Assembly: GCA_963751355.1 (NCBI GenBank)
Contig: CAVVVS010000041.1
Span: 62,001 to 126,000, forward strand
Source: CAVVVS01 sp963751355
GTDB taxonomy: Bacteria > Bacteroidota > Ignavibacteria > Ignavibacteriales > Ignavibacteriaceae
Direction of reading: 5' to 3'
DNA length: 64,000 nt
Part shown: positions 8,734-18,846 of the stretch, piece after piece
Layout: each line of letters begins with the position of its first letter
Position numbering within the stretch: the stretch's first letter is position 1
The notes under the pieces: generated by a model
Seen by the model: only the letters and a program-made list of their open reading frames with translations
What the model was told of the DNA's origin: nothing
The model's database searches: none
Position numbers and translations under genes: made by a program

Positions 8734-10308
8734 TTATTTTTTAATCAATGTAATCCTCATAGCCATATACTGTTTACCAGGAAATTTAACAGAGCGTTTT
8801 TCCTTGTCGATGAATTTATACCTATTCAGCTTTTCAATTTCAAAAACCGTATTAACAGGCGTAATGGTCATGTTCCAGGTATCAATTAATTCCACTTTGA
8901 ACTTCATTCCATCTTTTAGTCCCCTCTGCGGCAATACGAAATCCCAGTTTTTAATCTTCTTTTTTCCAAAATAGAATAGATAATATTTACCGTATTCACC
9001 GGCAATATTCCTGGCGTAAGCGTGATCGATCGGTTCAAGCCCTGCTTGCGGGCCTGCCTCGACTATTTTCCGTAAAAAGGCAATCCTGGATGGACTCTCG
9101 CCATGTAATACTCCGCCATCAGAAATCCAATTGAGTCCGGTTGAATCAACAACGATTGCTTCTCCATGTGTAGCGTATGTTCCGCCGATAATAGCCATCC
9201 AAAATCGGAAAGTCATTTCTTTACCCGTCAGCTGACCCCACCGGCTTGAAATATTGCCTTCATAGTTAATCTCATCGAATATCACCGGTTTACGATAAAT
9301 ATCACGGAATATAGCCGCAGCACCGAACGCACGTACAGCATTGTAATTTTGCATGCTGACATGCGTCACCCAGGGTTTGGTGTAGTCGTAAAGTATATCT
9401 CCATTGTGAATTGACAACATATGATGGTATGGATCTTTTTGGGCTACAATTTTAAAAAGCTTGTCCCAGTCAGTCTGAGTAATGTTATGCATAAAACTAT
9501 TTTCATTTGCCATACTCCACCATACATTTCTGTATGCAGCCAGTCTAGCAACAACGTAGCGGGTAAAACGTTCATTAGTTGCCATATCCATTTTGTCAAA
9601 GCCCCATTTGGGTCCGTCATAGGGCCGGAAGAGAATCACGTCGGCTTGAATACCGAGGTCCTCGATCTGTTTCAGGCATTTTTCGAAATGATGAAAGTAT
9701 TCAACATTAAATCTGGAAAAATCAAAATTATCTATGGATGTGCCTACAAAAGGAAAAGTATTTATCTTTAAAGGGCCGGAGAGATATTTTTCTTTATACG
9801 GGGGAACAAGTAAAAAACGGGCTTTGTTAAACGGTGACGATTTCAGTGTTTCAATCGTTTCCTGCCTAATCTTTTTCGACTGGAAAACCCATTCGTAAAT
9901 CGTAGTGCCGAACGGAAAATACGGTGTTCCATCCCTGTATTCAAATTGATACCGGTCTCGCACCTGTACAGGTCCATGAACGCCCGGTGATGCGGGTGTA
10001 CAAATAAAACTGCCTTCTTTGCCGTTCAGTTCCTTTCGGTTGCTTTTTGTTTTATATGTCCAAACACCTATTTTATCCGGCATAAACCGGATTTTAAATA
10101 TCCCGTTGCCGTCGTAAAATCCGTCGGACTTAAAACTTTCCTCACCGTTCGTAAAAACAGCGCTCAGTTCAATATCAACAAACGGATTACCGGTACTAGG
10201 GGCTTTTAGTGTTACTTCATACATTCCCCATTTTTCTACTGAATCTGCTTTTTGTTGGGCAAAAGTCAGTACAGGAACCAGTAATAATAGGAATATTATT
10301 TTTTTCAT
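8734..10308 (-). CDS. Secreted DUF5060/DUF4038 glycoside hydrolase
   Basis: A 524-residue exported protein (signal peptide MKKIIFLLLLVPVLTFAQ). The first 100 or so residues form a beta-sandwich of the DUF5060 type (WGMYEVTLKAPSTGNPF). A TIM barrel of the DUF4038 / GH140-like superfamily follows, with WWSMANENS (candidate acid/base Glu) and KPVIFDEINYEGN (candidate nucleophile Glu), and then a small C-terminal beta domain. Related proteins are abundant in pectin-degradation loci. The nearby GH140-like gene suggests both may attack apiose-containing side chains, but this one differs enough at the active-site motifs that the substrate is unknown. Confidence 0.75.
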   Translation of the reverse strand: MKKIIFLLLLVPVLTFAQQKADSVEKWGMYEVTLKAPSTGNPFVDIELSAVFTNGEESFKSDGFYDGNGIFKIRFMPDKIGVWTYKTKSNRKELNGKEGSFICTPASPGVHGPVQVRDRYQFEYRDGTPYFPFGTTIYEWVFQSKKIRQETIETLKSSPFNKARFLLVPPYKEKYLSGPLKINTFPFVGTSIDNFDFSRFNVEYFHHFEKCLKQIEDLGIQADVILFRPYDGPKWGFDKMDMATNERFTRYVVARLAAYRNVWWSMANENSFMHNITQTDWDKLFKIVAQKDPYHHMLSIHNGDILYDYTKPWVTHVSMQNYNAVRAFGAAAIFRDIYRKPVIFDEINYEGNISSRWGQLTGKEMTFRFWMAIIGGTYATHGEAIVVDSTGLNWISDGGVLHGESPSRIAFLRKIVEAGPQAGLEPIDHAYARNIAGEYGKYYLFYFGKKKIKNWDFVLPQRGLKDGMKFKVELIDTWNMTITPVNTVFEIEKLNRYKFIDKEKRSVKFPGKQYMAMRITLIKK

Positions 10309-10381
10309 ACTTCTCTCAAATAATTTTTATTACCAATGTTATTTAACGTTAAAACCTTGCGCTTCATAGAAACTGCAATAA

Positions 10382-11761
10382 CTAATTAAAAACTTTTTTA
10401 CTCCCGTTTGAATCAACATGATATATTGAAAGCTTGCTTGATTTTTCTACAACCACTTTTTTCCCGTTGCAAATTATCTCGCCGCTAACCTCTTTGCCGG
10501 GTACTACAGGCATAACAAGTACATAAACATCTTTATCGTTCCCAGGTACAACAGTAACGTAAGCGCCTTTCAACTGAGTAACCGGGGAAGGCAGATCCAG
10601 TTTTTTAATTTCGGCAGAAAGTTTATCCATATCATCACCGACTTTAAATGATACTTTTGCATTTAAATCAACCTTCTTGCCATCTACTGTTAATCGTGGT
10701 ACTTCGCCAATAAAATAAACCGGGAAATTTTTCTTTTGCAATTCTCTTATTGTTGCCAAACATTTTTTTGAAACTATTTTTGAATACGGCAGAAGCACGG
10801 CTTTATATTTTTGAGCACGAACCTGGAAAACTCCGTCTTTAATTTTTCCTTCCGCGAAAAGCCAGTCGGAAATCGCATCGACTTGAATACCGAGTGCAGG
10901 CATAATTCCAACCAAGCGCCTTATTTCATCCATCATTTTACCAGTGGTAGGTTGAAGCGACGTTAAAAATGTTGATATGGGAAATACGACTGCTACGTCG
11001 GCAACGGGAAGTTTATATTTTGTTATATTAACAACTTTCTCGGTTCTTTTGTTTAATTCCGGGAGAATGCTCCATGAAGAATGATTCGGAAAACCCGGAC
11101 CAAAACCCCGCGATGCGCCCAATACTCCCGTATAACCGTAACAATGCTGGATCCAAGTATTCGAAAATAACGGCATTAAATCGTTCCAATAAACCGGGAC
11201 TTTATTAGTATAGTGTGTCCCCCATCTATTATAATGTGCTACACCGTCTTGAGAGAATTTCGCAAGCGAGGATGCCAAAATCATAAAAGCTGTTTGTTCA
11301 TACTTGCCTGCCAGGTTTGTTTTAAAATAATTTTCGAAGGCACCGTCGTCTGTATAGCCTCCATCAACTGATGCAAGCCCTCTCCAGTAGTCTCCGCATC
11401 CCGCATATTTATCATCAGGAATTGTGTGCCAGGTTTGATGAATTCCCATACGAAGCGGTCCAAAAAGTTTTTCCCCGTATTTCCAAAAACGTTTTTCGCT
11501 GCCAAATACATAATCCATCAACAATTCAAAATAGTCCTTGCGGACTTTCAGTTGACTGTTGTCATCCAAATCGAGCATAAGTGAATACAGATTTTTTTTA
11601 AGGCTGTAACCGTATTTATTCTTAAAATCTTTGTAAATTCTATCGCTTATAGCAAACTGCCCGAATTGGAAATAATAGCCGGGTTCGTCCCACCAAAAAC
11701 CGTTAAAATGTATATCACGTTTTTTGTATTCATCAAGAAGATCTGAACATAATTTTTTCAT
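10382..11761 (-). CDS. C-terminal part of broken secreted TIM-barrel hydrolase
   Basis: A 459-residue frame that continues the protein begun at 12519. Its apparent ATG lies inside a run of six A (11753-11758 on the + strand), where the upstream frame reads SPEHEK and this frame reads KKLCSDLLDEYKK. The two join naturally if one base is gained or lost there. Visible motifs are GFWWDEPGYYFQFGQ (a likely catalytic Glu after two Trp) and GIHQTWHT. A Rossmann-like segment with VLLPYSKIVSKK follows, then a beta-rich tail. The layout resembles GH106 or GH42-type enzymes, but I cannot assign a family. With the upstream parts the intact protein would be about 710 residues. Confidence 0.6.
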   Translation of the reverse strand: MKKLCSDLLDEYKKRDIHFNGFWWDEPGYYFQFGQFAISDRIYKDFKNKYGYSLKKNLYSLMLDLDDNSQLKVRKDYFELLMDYVFGSEKRFWKYGEKLFGPLRMGIHQTWHTIPDDKYAGCGDYWRGLASVDGGYTDDGAFENYFKTNLAGKYEQTAFMILASSLAKFSQDGVAHYNRWGTHYTNKVPVYWNDLMPLFSNTWIQHCYGYTGVLGASRGFGPGFPNHSSWSILPELNKRTEKVVNITKYKLPVADVAVVFPISTFLTSLQPTTGKMMDEIRRLVGIMPALGIQVDAISDWLFAEGKIKDGVFQVRAQKYKAVLLPYSKIVSKKCLATIRELQKKNFPVYFIGEVPRLTVDGKKVDLNAKVSFKVGDDMDKLSAEIKKLDLPSPVTQLKGAYVTVVPGNDKDVYVLVMPVVPGKEVSGEIICNGKKVVVEKSSKLSIYHVDSNGSKKVFN

Positions 11762-11874
11762 GTTCGGGTGAATCGAACGCGTACATGTTGGTCATGAATT
11801 TTGGGAAAGCAAAAACATACCAGTCACCCTTTGGTAAATTTGTCTTACCTAAAACTTCCACGTAATGAAAACTT

Positions 11875-12519
11875 CTATTTATAAATAAATGAGCGTCGGC
11901 TGTTATATCTCTTATTGATGATTTCACATACCTTCCCGTTCTCCCGCCGGTAAGCAAATACTTTTTCAACCGAAAGAGGATTGAACCAAAGCGATACTTC
12001 ATACAGCAAATGAACATCCCTGCGCACAGGATATTCATATTTCAACAAGTACCTGTTGTTTTTTACTATGCATTCATTCAATAGCAAGCGGTCGGGATTG
12101 GTACCTTTAACATTGTAATTAGGATGGAAAGTCTTGTTAACCAATAGCACCTCGGCGCCGTATCCGGTTTCCTTAACAGCTTCGTGTGCTGCTACACGCG
12201 GATCGGCTCCCCAGTTAAATTCCATACCTTCTTTCATACATGCGTCGCTTGCAGTTTTAACAGCGTTGATCATGTCTTCATCAAATATCTGATAATGTGT
12301 GGCACGCGGCATTGCATAAACACCTTTGAAACCGTGAGCTTTAATATCCTTCAGCTGCTCTAAAAGTAAGTTCGGATTTTCAATCACGCTGTCCTGCCAC
12401 GTCCAAAATATCGTGGGAATTATTTTCTTGCCGGGATGTTCTTTGCCCTGCGCAAAAACGAGTTGGTTTAATGATATGACGATGAATAAAAATAAAACAA
12501 TTGTTTTAACAAATTTCAT
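11875..12519 (-). CDS. N-terminal part of broken secreted TIM-barrel hydrolase
   Basis: This is a signal peptide (MKFVKTIVLFLFIVISLNQL) plus the first barrel strands (IIPTIFWTWQDS, KAHGFKGVYAMPRATHY). The frame becomes nonsensical after EKVFAYRRENGK. Sensible sequence resumes in the next frame (YVKSSIRDITADAHLFINR), which runs to 11733 and includes LPKGDWYVFAFPKF. The shift therefore lies near 11930-11945, in a GGGAAGG context. A second shift at about 11755 leads into the fragment ending at 10382. Two shifts in one gene mean either a decaying pseudogene or errors in the assembly. The family is unrecognised; the neighbours point to plant cell-wall side chains as substrate. Confidence 0.6.
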   Translation of the reverse strand: MKFVKTIVLFLFIVISLNQLVFAQGKEHPGKKIIPTIFWTWQDSVIENPNLLLEQLKDIKAHGFKGVYAMPRATHYQIFDEDMINAVKTASDACMKEGMEFNWGADPRVAAHEAVKETGYGAEVLLVNKTFHPNYNVKGTNPDRLLLNECIVKNNRYLLKYEYPVRRDVHLLYEVSLWFNPLSVEKVFAYRRENGKVCEIINKRYNSRRSFIYK

Positions 12520-12582
12520 TTGAATTTCCTAATTTTTAGAACCACCTAATATTTTTCCGTTGTTCAATTGGTCGTGAATCTT

Positions 12583-13983
12583 CTAAATGGAATCAAGTAT
12601 TAAAACCCAATCGTTGCCGTCAGCAGGTTCTCCGGGCGGATCGAATTCGTGGGTACCTTTATTTTCAAATTCACCGATTTCAATCGTTGTTCCATTCGTT
12701 GGCTTATACCACGAGGCTTTTACTTTATCTCCCGATATTTTACCCATTTGAACAGGAATGTTTCTACCTGTATAAGTATATATAAAGGCATAGTTTTTCC
12801 CGCGAGTTGCAGCGAGGTAATTATATTTCAAACCGTTTTCGCCGGCAATCAACGATTGGTCGGGAACCCTCTCTAAAAATGGGCGAGACAACATCAATTT
12901 TTTCAGGTACTGCATTTGTCCTGCGCCGGGTAAATTAATGCCCTCAGTCCAATATTCCCTGGCACCGAAAGCAGGGTGTTTATCAGTAGGTTTATAAAAC
13001 TGCATTACGGAATTTGCGCCATAGGTAAAACCAAACGCCCCGGCAAACACCGACCAGTAAGCATACCTGCGGACATCATTAGCTGTCCAGTAAGGCTGCG
13101 TGGTATCGTGCAAACCTTGTGGAATACCTTCGTAGGAAGGTTCTCCGTCTATGGTTGGCTTAACAGGTTTAAGAGCGTAATCATGATTAACATACTTATA
13201 GTTGTCCTGACCAAATCCCCATTTTGTGTCATCCTGGTCATAACGACGGTGGCCGGATTGGAACATATTAAAATCCAGCCATTTTGCATTTTGAAACCAA
13301 AGTGAAGAGGTTGTTCTTCCAAACGGATGAAATGTAATTAAATGATTTGCATCTATCTTATTAATTGTCGAACCAATTGCATTCCATATATCTAATGAAT
13401 CGCTGCCCCTAACATCACCTCCGACCATCCAAATGATATTAGGTTTGTTTTTGTACCGGTTGGCAAGCCATCCGGCATATTTTACCGCATCTTCTTTAGT
13501 AACATTCCCTGCTATTACATTGCCTCCCCAAACAGGCACCATTCCGATATAAATTCCCTTCCCGGCTGCTTTATCAACAACATAATCTACATTGTCCCAA
13601 AAATCATATTCGGTTGAGTCTTCAAAGTTACTTCCTTTAGTAACCATTGGAGTGGCTACATTTTTGTTAATAAGAGCCGAATCACCGTATACATTTACTG
13701 CATTAAGCGAATGCAACACCATAACTTGAATGACGTTGAAGCCTTTTTGGGCACGGTCGGTCAGATATTGATCGACCTCTTCCCTATTCAGTTTTGAGAA
13801 GAGTAACCATCCTGTATCTCCCAACCAGAAAAAAGGTTTGCCGTTTTCATCGACTAAAAACCGTTTGTTCTCTGAAACCTTTAAAGCTTCCATGCTTTTG
13901 GTTTCGGATTGTGCTCTTCCTGTAGATGGCAAAAATGCCATGACTAGTACAAAAAGAATTACAGTCGTTATTAAATTTTTTAT
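12583..13983 (-). CDS. GH140-like apiosidase (DUF4038), start codon unusual
   Basis: Predicted endo-apiosidase-type enzyme, known in the family for cutting D-apiose linkages in rhamnogalacturonan II. The barrel contains KPFFWLGDTGWLLF, WMVGGDVRG (catalytic Asp) and TIDGEPSYEG (catalytic Glu), in the order expected for GH140. A C-terminal beta domain ends near 12583. The first ATG (13941) falls in the middle of the signal peptide. The full peptide, KNLITTVILFVLVMAFLPSTGRAQS, begins after an ATA at 13981-13983 with an in-frame stop two codons further up. The gene therefore either uses AUA as start, has lost its ATG by mutation, or begins late without export. Length is about 465 residues. Confidence 0.8.
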   Translation of the reverse strand: MKNLITTVILFVLVMAFLPSTGRAQSETKSMEALKVSENKRFLVDENGKPFFWLGDTGWLLFSKLNREEVDQYLTDRAQKGFNVIQVMVLHSLNAVNVYGDSALINKNVATPMVTKGSNFEDSTEYDFWDNVDYVVDKAAGKGIYIGMVPVWGGNVIAGNVTKEDAVKYAGWLANRYKNKPNIIWMVGGDVRGSDSLDIWNAIGSTINKIDANHLITFHPFGRTTSSLWFQNAKWLDFNMFQSGHRRYDQDDTKWGFGQDNYKYVNHDYALKPVKPTIDGEPSYEGIPQGLHDTTQPYWTANDVRRYAYWSVFAGAFGFTYGANSVMQFYKPTDKHPAFGAREYWTEGINLPGAGQMQYLKKLMLSRPFLERVPDQSLIAGENGLKYNYLAATRGKNYAFIYTYTGRNIPVQMGKISGDKVKASWYKPTNGTTIEIGEFENKGTHEFDPPGEPADGNDWVLILDSI

Positions 13984-14091
13984 TTTTTAATTCCATTAAT
14001 TGTTTAAAATATTTCCAATTATCATTTACCGCTATGGTTTGCAGCCTTTAACCAAATAGATAGATTTGTATTGATATTTAAAGTAAATATG

Positions 14092-16422
14092 TTAATCAAT
14101 AACAGTTAATTCCATCGACTGCAAATCTGCAGAATTTTTACCAACGTAAATTGTGAATTTACCCGGTTCAACAACTTCTTCCATTTTTTGATTTAAAAGT
14201 TTTAATTTCTCCGGAGTAATTTTAAACTCTACAATTTTGGATTCACCTTTCTTTAAAAATATTTTTCGAAAACCTTTTAGTTCCAATACCGGACGCGCAA
14301 CAGAAGCAATATTGTCGTGAATGTACATCTGAACAATTTCTTTACCATCAAAATCTCCTGTGTTTGTAACTTTAACACTAACTGTTGTGCTGTCATCTTT
14401 TCTTATTTCATTTTTATATAATTTCAAATCAGAATATTTAAAATTTGTATAGCTCAATCCATATCCAAATGGAAATAAAGGACCTTTTTCCTCTAAAATA
14501 TACTTGTTATGAAATGCTGAATTAACTTTATTGTAATAACATGGTAAATCTCCAACCGAACGGGGAAATGAAATAGGTAATTTACCTGACGGATTTATTT
14601 TCCCAAACAAAATATCGGCAACTGCATTGCCGGTTTGTTCGCCTTCATACCAGCCTTCCAAAATCGCAGAAACTTCTTTTTTCACCTTTACAATGCTAAG
14701 GGGTCTTCCGTTCATTAAATACACTACAGTAGGCTTATTGAGTTTCATAATGGAGTCGACCAGTAATTGCTGTCTACCGAATAGATCAAGATTGTCCCTA
14801 TCACCAATCCTGCTGCCTGTACTTTCACGACTTGTACGGGGAGTACCTCCAATAACCAGAACCACGTAATCAGAATTTTTAGCAACTTTTACAGCTTCAT
14901 TTATCAGTTTCAAATCTGATGCCTCGGAATTCAATTCAGCTTCAGGTTCTCTCCAATACCCGCTTCCTTTATGTATTTTACATCCCTCGGCATAATTCAC
15001 TTTAACTTTGCCGCCGACAAAATTTTTAATGCCGTCATATACGGTCACACCATTTCCATAACAAGACCTTGTAGTATATCCGCCATAATATGCATGCTTT
15101 GCATTAGGTCCAATAACTGCAATGGATTTTATCTTGTTCAGATTAATCGGAAGTGTTTTATTTTCATTCTTAAGTAAAACAATTGACTCTTGAGCTGCTT
15201 TTAAGGCTAGGGCGATATGTTTAGCGTTGTGATTAACTTTTTTAGCATAAACAGAATCGGCATAAGCATTGTCAAATAATCCCAACCTGAATTTTAGTCT
15301 CAATATGTTCTTTACCGCTCTGTTAATATATTTAACATCCAAGTTTCCGTTATCTACCATTTGCTTCAGGTTTTTAAATGTTTTGATTTTTGGTAATTCC
15401 TCATCTACCCCGGCTTCTATACTTATTTTGGCAGCTTCGTCAAAATTTTTAGCTACATAATGAAAATCTGCTAACTGTTCAATACCACTGTAATCGGATA
15501 CTACAATACCTTTATAACCCCAAGTGTTTCTTAATAATTTTGTCAACAGCCAATGATTGGCATGACAAGGTATACCGTCAAAGACATTATAGGCAGCCAT
15601 AACAGAAGCGACACCGGCTTTTTCAACAGCAGTTCTAAACGGCAATAAATCGGCTTCCAGCATCGCCCTTTTACTCATATAATTCGGTGCGAGATTTAAG
15701 CCACCCAACGGCTGACCGGAGGCGCCGAAATGTTTTACTGTTGCACCAATATGGTCTTTGCCGATAAGAAAATTCTTTCCTTGAAATCCGTTTATTGAAG
15801 CAATAGCGAACTGAGAAGTCAGATATGGGTCTTCCCCGAAAGTCGCTCCTGTTCGTCCGTATCTCGGATCTTTCGCCAAATCAATATCCGGTGTTAATGC
15901 TAAATTAGCACCTCTGCTCCTGGTTTCTTGCGCAATTGCCGATGTAACTTTTTCTTCCAATGAAACGTTCCATGAGCTTGCCATTGCTATTGCCTGTGGG
16001 AAAACCGTTGCTCCCGCGAGCATAAGACCGTGTAAACATTCTTCGTGTATAATCGCCGGGATGCCTAGTCTGCTTTTTTTAATTAGATACTTTTGAAGCT
16101 TATTTATCTCTTCAACAGTTTGAGCGGGCATTAAGTCTTCACCTGTACGGCTAAGTTGCCCGATTCCGTTTTTAATTTCATCAATTGTCTTTCGGGATAA
16201 ATTTTCCTGTTCGTCAAATTGAATTTTTCCGATGGTTTCCATCTGGGCAATTTTCTCTTGAAGTGTCATACGACTGAGCAGATCCTCTACTCTGACATCT
16301 ATATTCGCCTTTGGATTCTCATAGACATCCATCTTTCCGTTTTTATTAGCATCTACATAATGTTGGGAAAAAAGATTTACTTGCAGTAAACAAAAGATTA
16401 TTAAAGTGATTATCGTTTTCAT
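14092..16422 (-). CDS. GH3 beta-glycosidase (glucosidase/xylosidase type)
   Basis: Secreted GH3 enzyme, about 776 residues, removing beta-linked glucose, xylose or arabinose from oligosaccharide ends. After the signal peptide (MKTIITLIIFCLLQVNLFSQ) come the GH3 N-domain with MTLQEKIAQM, KHFGASGQPLGG and IVVSDYSGIEQL. The Asp in VVSDYSG (about residue 310) is the nucleophile. A C-domain (SIAVIGPNAKHAYYGGYT) follows, and a fibronectin-III-like tail (VTNTGDFDGKEIVQMYIHD). The ATG at 16422 is chosen because the four residues before it begin with TTG and a GGAT ribosome site precedes the ATG. The order N-domain, C-domain, FnIII is the normal full-length form. Confidence 0.9.
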   Translation of the reverse strand: MKTIITLIIFCLLQVNLFSQHYVDANKNGKMDVYENPKANIDVRVEDLLSRMTLQEKIAQMETIGKIQFDEQENLSRKTIDEIKNGIGQLSRTGEDLMPAQTVEEINKLQKYLIKKSRLGIPAIIHEECLHGLMLAGATVFPQAIAMASSWNVSLEEKVTSAIAQETRSRGANLALTPDIDLAKDPRYGRTGATFGEDPYLTSQFAIASINGFQGKNFLIGKDHIGATVKHFGASGQPLGGLNLAPNYMSKRAMLEADLLPFRTAVEKAGVASVMAAYNVFDGIPCHANHWLLTKLLRNTWGYKGIVVSDYSGIEQLADFHYVAKNFDEAAKISIEAGVDEELPKIKTFKNLKQMVDNGNLDVKYINRAVKNILRLKFRLGLFDNAYADSVYAKKVNHNAKHIALALKAAQESIVLLKNENKTLPINLNKIKSIAVIGPNAKHAYYGGYTTRSCYGNGVTVYDGIKNFVGGKVKVNYAEGCKIHKGSGYWREPEAELNSEASDLKLINEAVKVAKNSDYVVLVIGGTPRTSRESTGSRIGDRDNLDLFGRQQLLVDSIMKLNKPTVVYLMNGRPLSIVKVKKEVSAILEGWYEGEQTGNAVADILFGKINPSGKLPISFPRSVGDLPCYYNKVNSAFHNKYILEEKGPLFPFGYGLSYTNFKYSDLKLYKNEIRKDDSTTVSVKVTNTGDFDGKEIVQMYIHDNIASVARPVLELKGFRKIFLKKGESKIVEFKITPEKLKLLNQKMEEVVEPGKFTIYVGKNSADLQSMELTVID

Positions 16423-16444
16423 GGATGGATCCAATTTTTTCTAC

Positions 16445-17915
16445 TTATTTATTTGTTGATAGTTTCCCGTTTATATAAACATTATTTAAGTGAATACCTT
16501 CAACATTATTCAGGTAATTTCCTTTTTTAACTCCGTTAAATTTGCAATAAATTATATTGATGTTTTTCACAATTGAATTTTTTAATCCGTCCAGATAGAG
16601 AGCGTACTCACTTTTATTACTTATAACGTGATCGACATATATATTTTTTACAATAGGTTTATAATGATATCCCTTCGCTTCATCACTTGAGTAATGTAAA
16701 TTCACTTTTACTATAGCTTCTTTTACCTGTCCGACTTTAACATTTCGCATATAAATATTTTTAACAACCCCGCCTCTTTTTGCATTTGATTTAATACGCA
16801 GAGCTCTGTCCAGATTCGGACTATCCATTTCACAATCTTCGGCATAAATATCCCACGCGCCGCCGGTGATTTCACTTCCGATTACAACGCCGCCGTGTCC
16901 GTCTTTCATTTTGCAATTATGAATTACAAAATTTGTACTCGGCACATTGATTCTTCTGCCGTCATTATTTCGTCCCGATTTAATTGCAATACAATCATCG
17001 CCATCGGTAAAAACACAATTTTTTATAAGCACATAGGAGCAAGACTCCGGATCGCAGCCGTCATTATTAGGGCCAAGACTATTTGTTATTATTCCGTCAA
17101 TAGTAATGTTCGTGCTGAGTGTTGGATGTAAAAGCCAGAACGGAGCGTCTTTTAGCGTTACACCCTGAATCAGAATATTTTTACATTTATAAAATTCAAC
17201 CATTGTAGGTCTTAGATAATGCCCTTCACCCATAATTCTTTTCTCAAGCGGTACTTTTTCATCATTCATTTTTGAAAGTGTCTCTCTATTACCTTCATCC
17301 CGCATACTAGGCATTCCTTCTTTCCATCCGAATCTTTTTGAGCCTGTCCACCACCACCAGTATTCGTTGCTTGCCTGCCCGTCGAGCAGACCTTTACCGG
17401 TTACGGCGATATTTTCCTGTCCATAAGCATAAATAAGAGGAGAATAATTCATGCATTCAATCCCTTCGTACCGGGTATGAACCAGCGGTAAATAATCTTT
17501 TGGATTTGTACTGAACTTTACCACAGCTCTTTCCGAGATATGCAAATTAACATTGCTTTTTAGATGAATTGCCCCTGTCAGAAATGTCCCTTCCGGTACT
17601 TCAACTATACCGCCCCCGGCTTTACTGCACGCGTCTATGGCTTTTTCGAATGCTTTTGTACAGAGGGTTTTCCCGTCAGCAGAAGCGCCATAATTAACAA
17701 TGTTGAATTTTCTATCCGGGAATTTGGGAGCCACAATTTTCTTTAGAATTTCAGGAACATGATCCCAACCGTGCTTTTCGGATTTTACAACACCGGAAAC
17801 TTTATTTTTTCCTTCGGCAAAAACTTTGAGAGAAGAAAAGGAAGGAAAACATTAAAAATATTATAAATAAATAAATTGTAAAGCTTCTTGTTAAAATATT
17901 TTTTATAGAAATCAT
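16445..17915 (-). CDS. GH28 polygalacturonase, frameshift after signal peptide
   Basis: Hydrolyses alpha-1,4-galacturonan in pectin. The right-handed beta-helix shows all GH28 catalytic blocks: GPNNDGCDPESC, DGDDCIAIKSG, GHGGVVIGSE and LRIKS. The continuous frame opens at a GTG (17734), but homologous sequence extends further upstream in that frame (LKVFAEGKNKVSGVVKS). The signal peptide lies in the neighbouring frame from ATG 17915 (MISIKNILTRSFTIYLF and onward). A one-base shift between 17821 and 17850, in a C/T-rich stretch, separates the two. As it stands the enzyme would be made without an export signal. It follows the GH42 gene closely. Confidence 0.85.
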
Positions 17916-17963
17916 ATTTATCCTTTAAATATTTTTTGTTACAGAACAACTCTTTTAGTAAAG

Positions 17964-18846
17964 CTAGTTCCGGTTGTCGGAGAGCACGATAACACCCTCC
18001 ACCGGCAATCGAACCGTGCTGACAAGTGCACCCTTACCCAAAACATCGCGCATCGGTCGGGGCAGCTTAAATGATACAGGCGTTTGATTATTATTCAGAA
18101 GTATGAATACGTCACCGTGATCGCCGGTTCGGCGGCAGACCTCTACTCCCTCCGGAACCGGACCCAGAGCCGGTTTTACTCCGGCTTCATCCAGCCACGA
18201 ACGTACTGCAGTAAGCATCAGTTGCTCATCCAGCAATCCTCCGACATAAGTTATACTCCCCTTTCCAACTTTTCTTTGGATAACAGCGGGTTGATCATCG
18301 AGCCATCCGTTACTCTTTCCGTAACGCATTAATACCTTTGTGTCCTTACTCTTGGTGGACATCTGCTCAGCCCATATTGATACGTTCCCTTTTCCCCAAA
18401 CTCCTGAGATGGGTACTTTTTTAATCAGGGCATAGTATTGCTCTACGCGCCCGCCCAGGGCATCCTCCAGCGGGCCCGGTTGCCTGTTTTCATACAGCGC
18501 GTTCCACTTATCCCTCATACCGGAGCGTGGTCCTAGTACGAGATGCCCGCCTGCTTTCACATAGTCGATCAGATGCTTTCCCAATTTTTTCGGCAATATG
18601 TTCAACCACGGCGCCACTACAAGGCGGTACTTATCGAGCGGTTCGGTCGGTGCGATAATAGCCACCGACTGTGCGTTATCTCTTAAAGGTTTATAGAAAT
18701 CAAGAAGAACGGAAACAGGATCATACTCACGACTGTGCCGCTGACTATTAAAGGTTAATGCCCAACGACTGTCATAGTCGTGCAGAATAGCAACTTCCGA
18801 CGAAGGCGATGTACCTTTAAGTACTCCGGATGCTTCGTGTGAATTC
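17964..18846 (-). CDS. C-terminal part of broken GH42 beta-galactosidase
   Basis: This frame continues the GH42 protein from 20046. It carries the trimerisation (class I glutamine-amidotransferase-like) domain, with PTEPLDKYRLVVAPWLN, VKAGGHLVLGPRSGMRDK and VGKGSITYVGGLLDEQ. A small beta domain at the end contains DVFILLNNNQTPVSFKLP. The continuous frame starts at 18932, but the part upstream of about 18846 is out of phase with the true protein. Homologous sequence resumes at HEASGVLKGTSPSSE. High G+C compared with the genes around it. Confidence 0.75.

Noticed and set aside
11750..11765. Programmed -1 frameshifting at the A6 run
   Set aside because: The same gene has a second shift without a slippery site, so error or decay explains both more simply.
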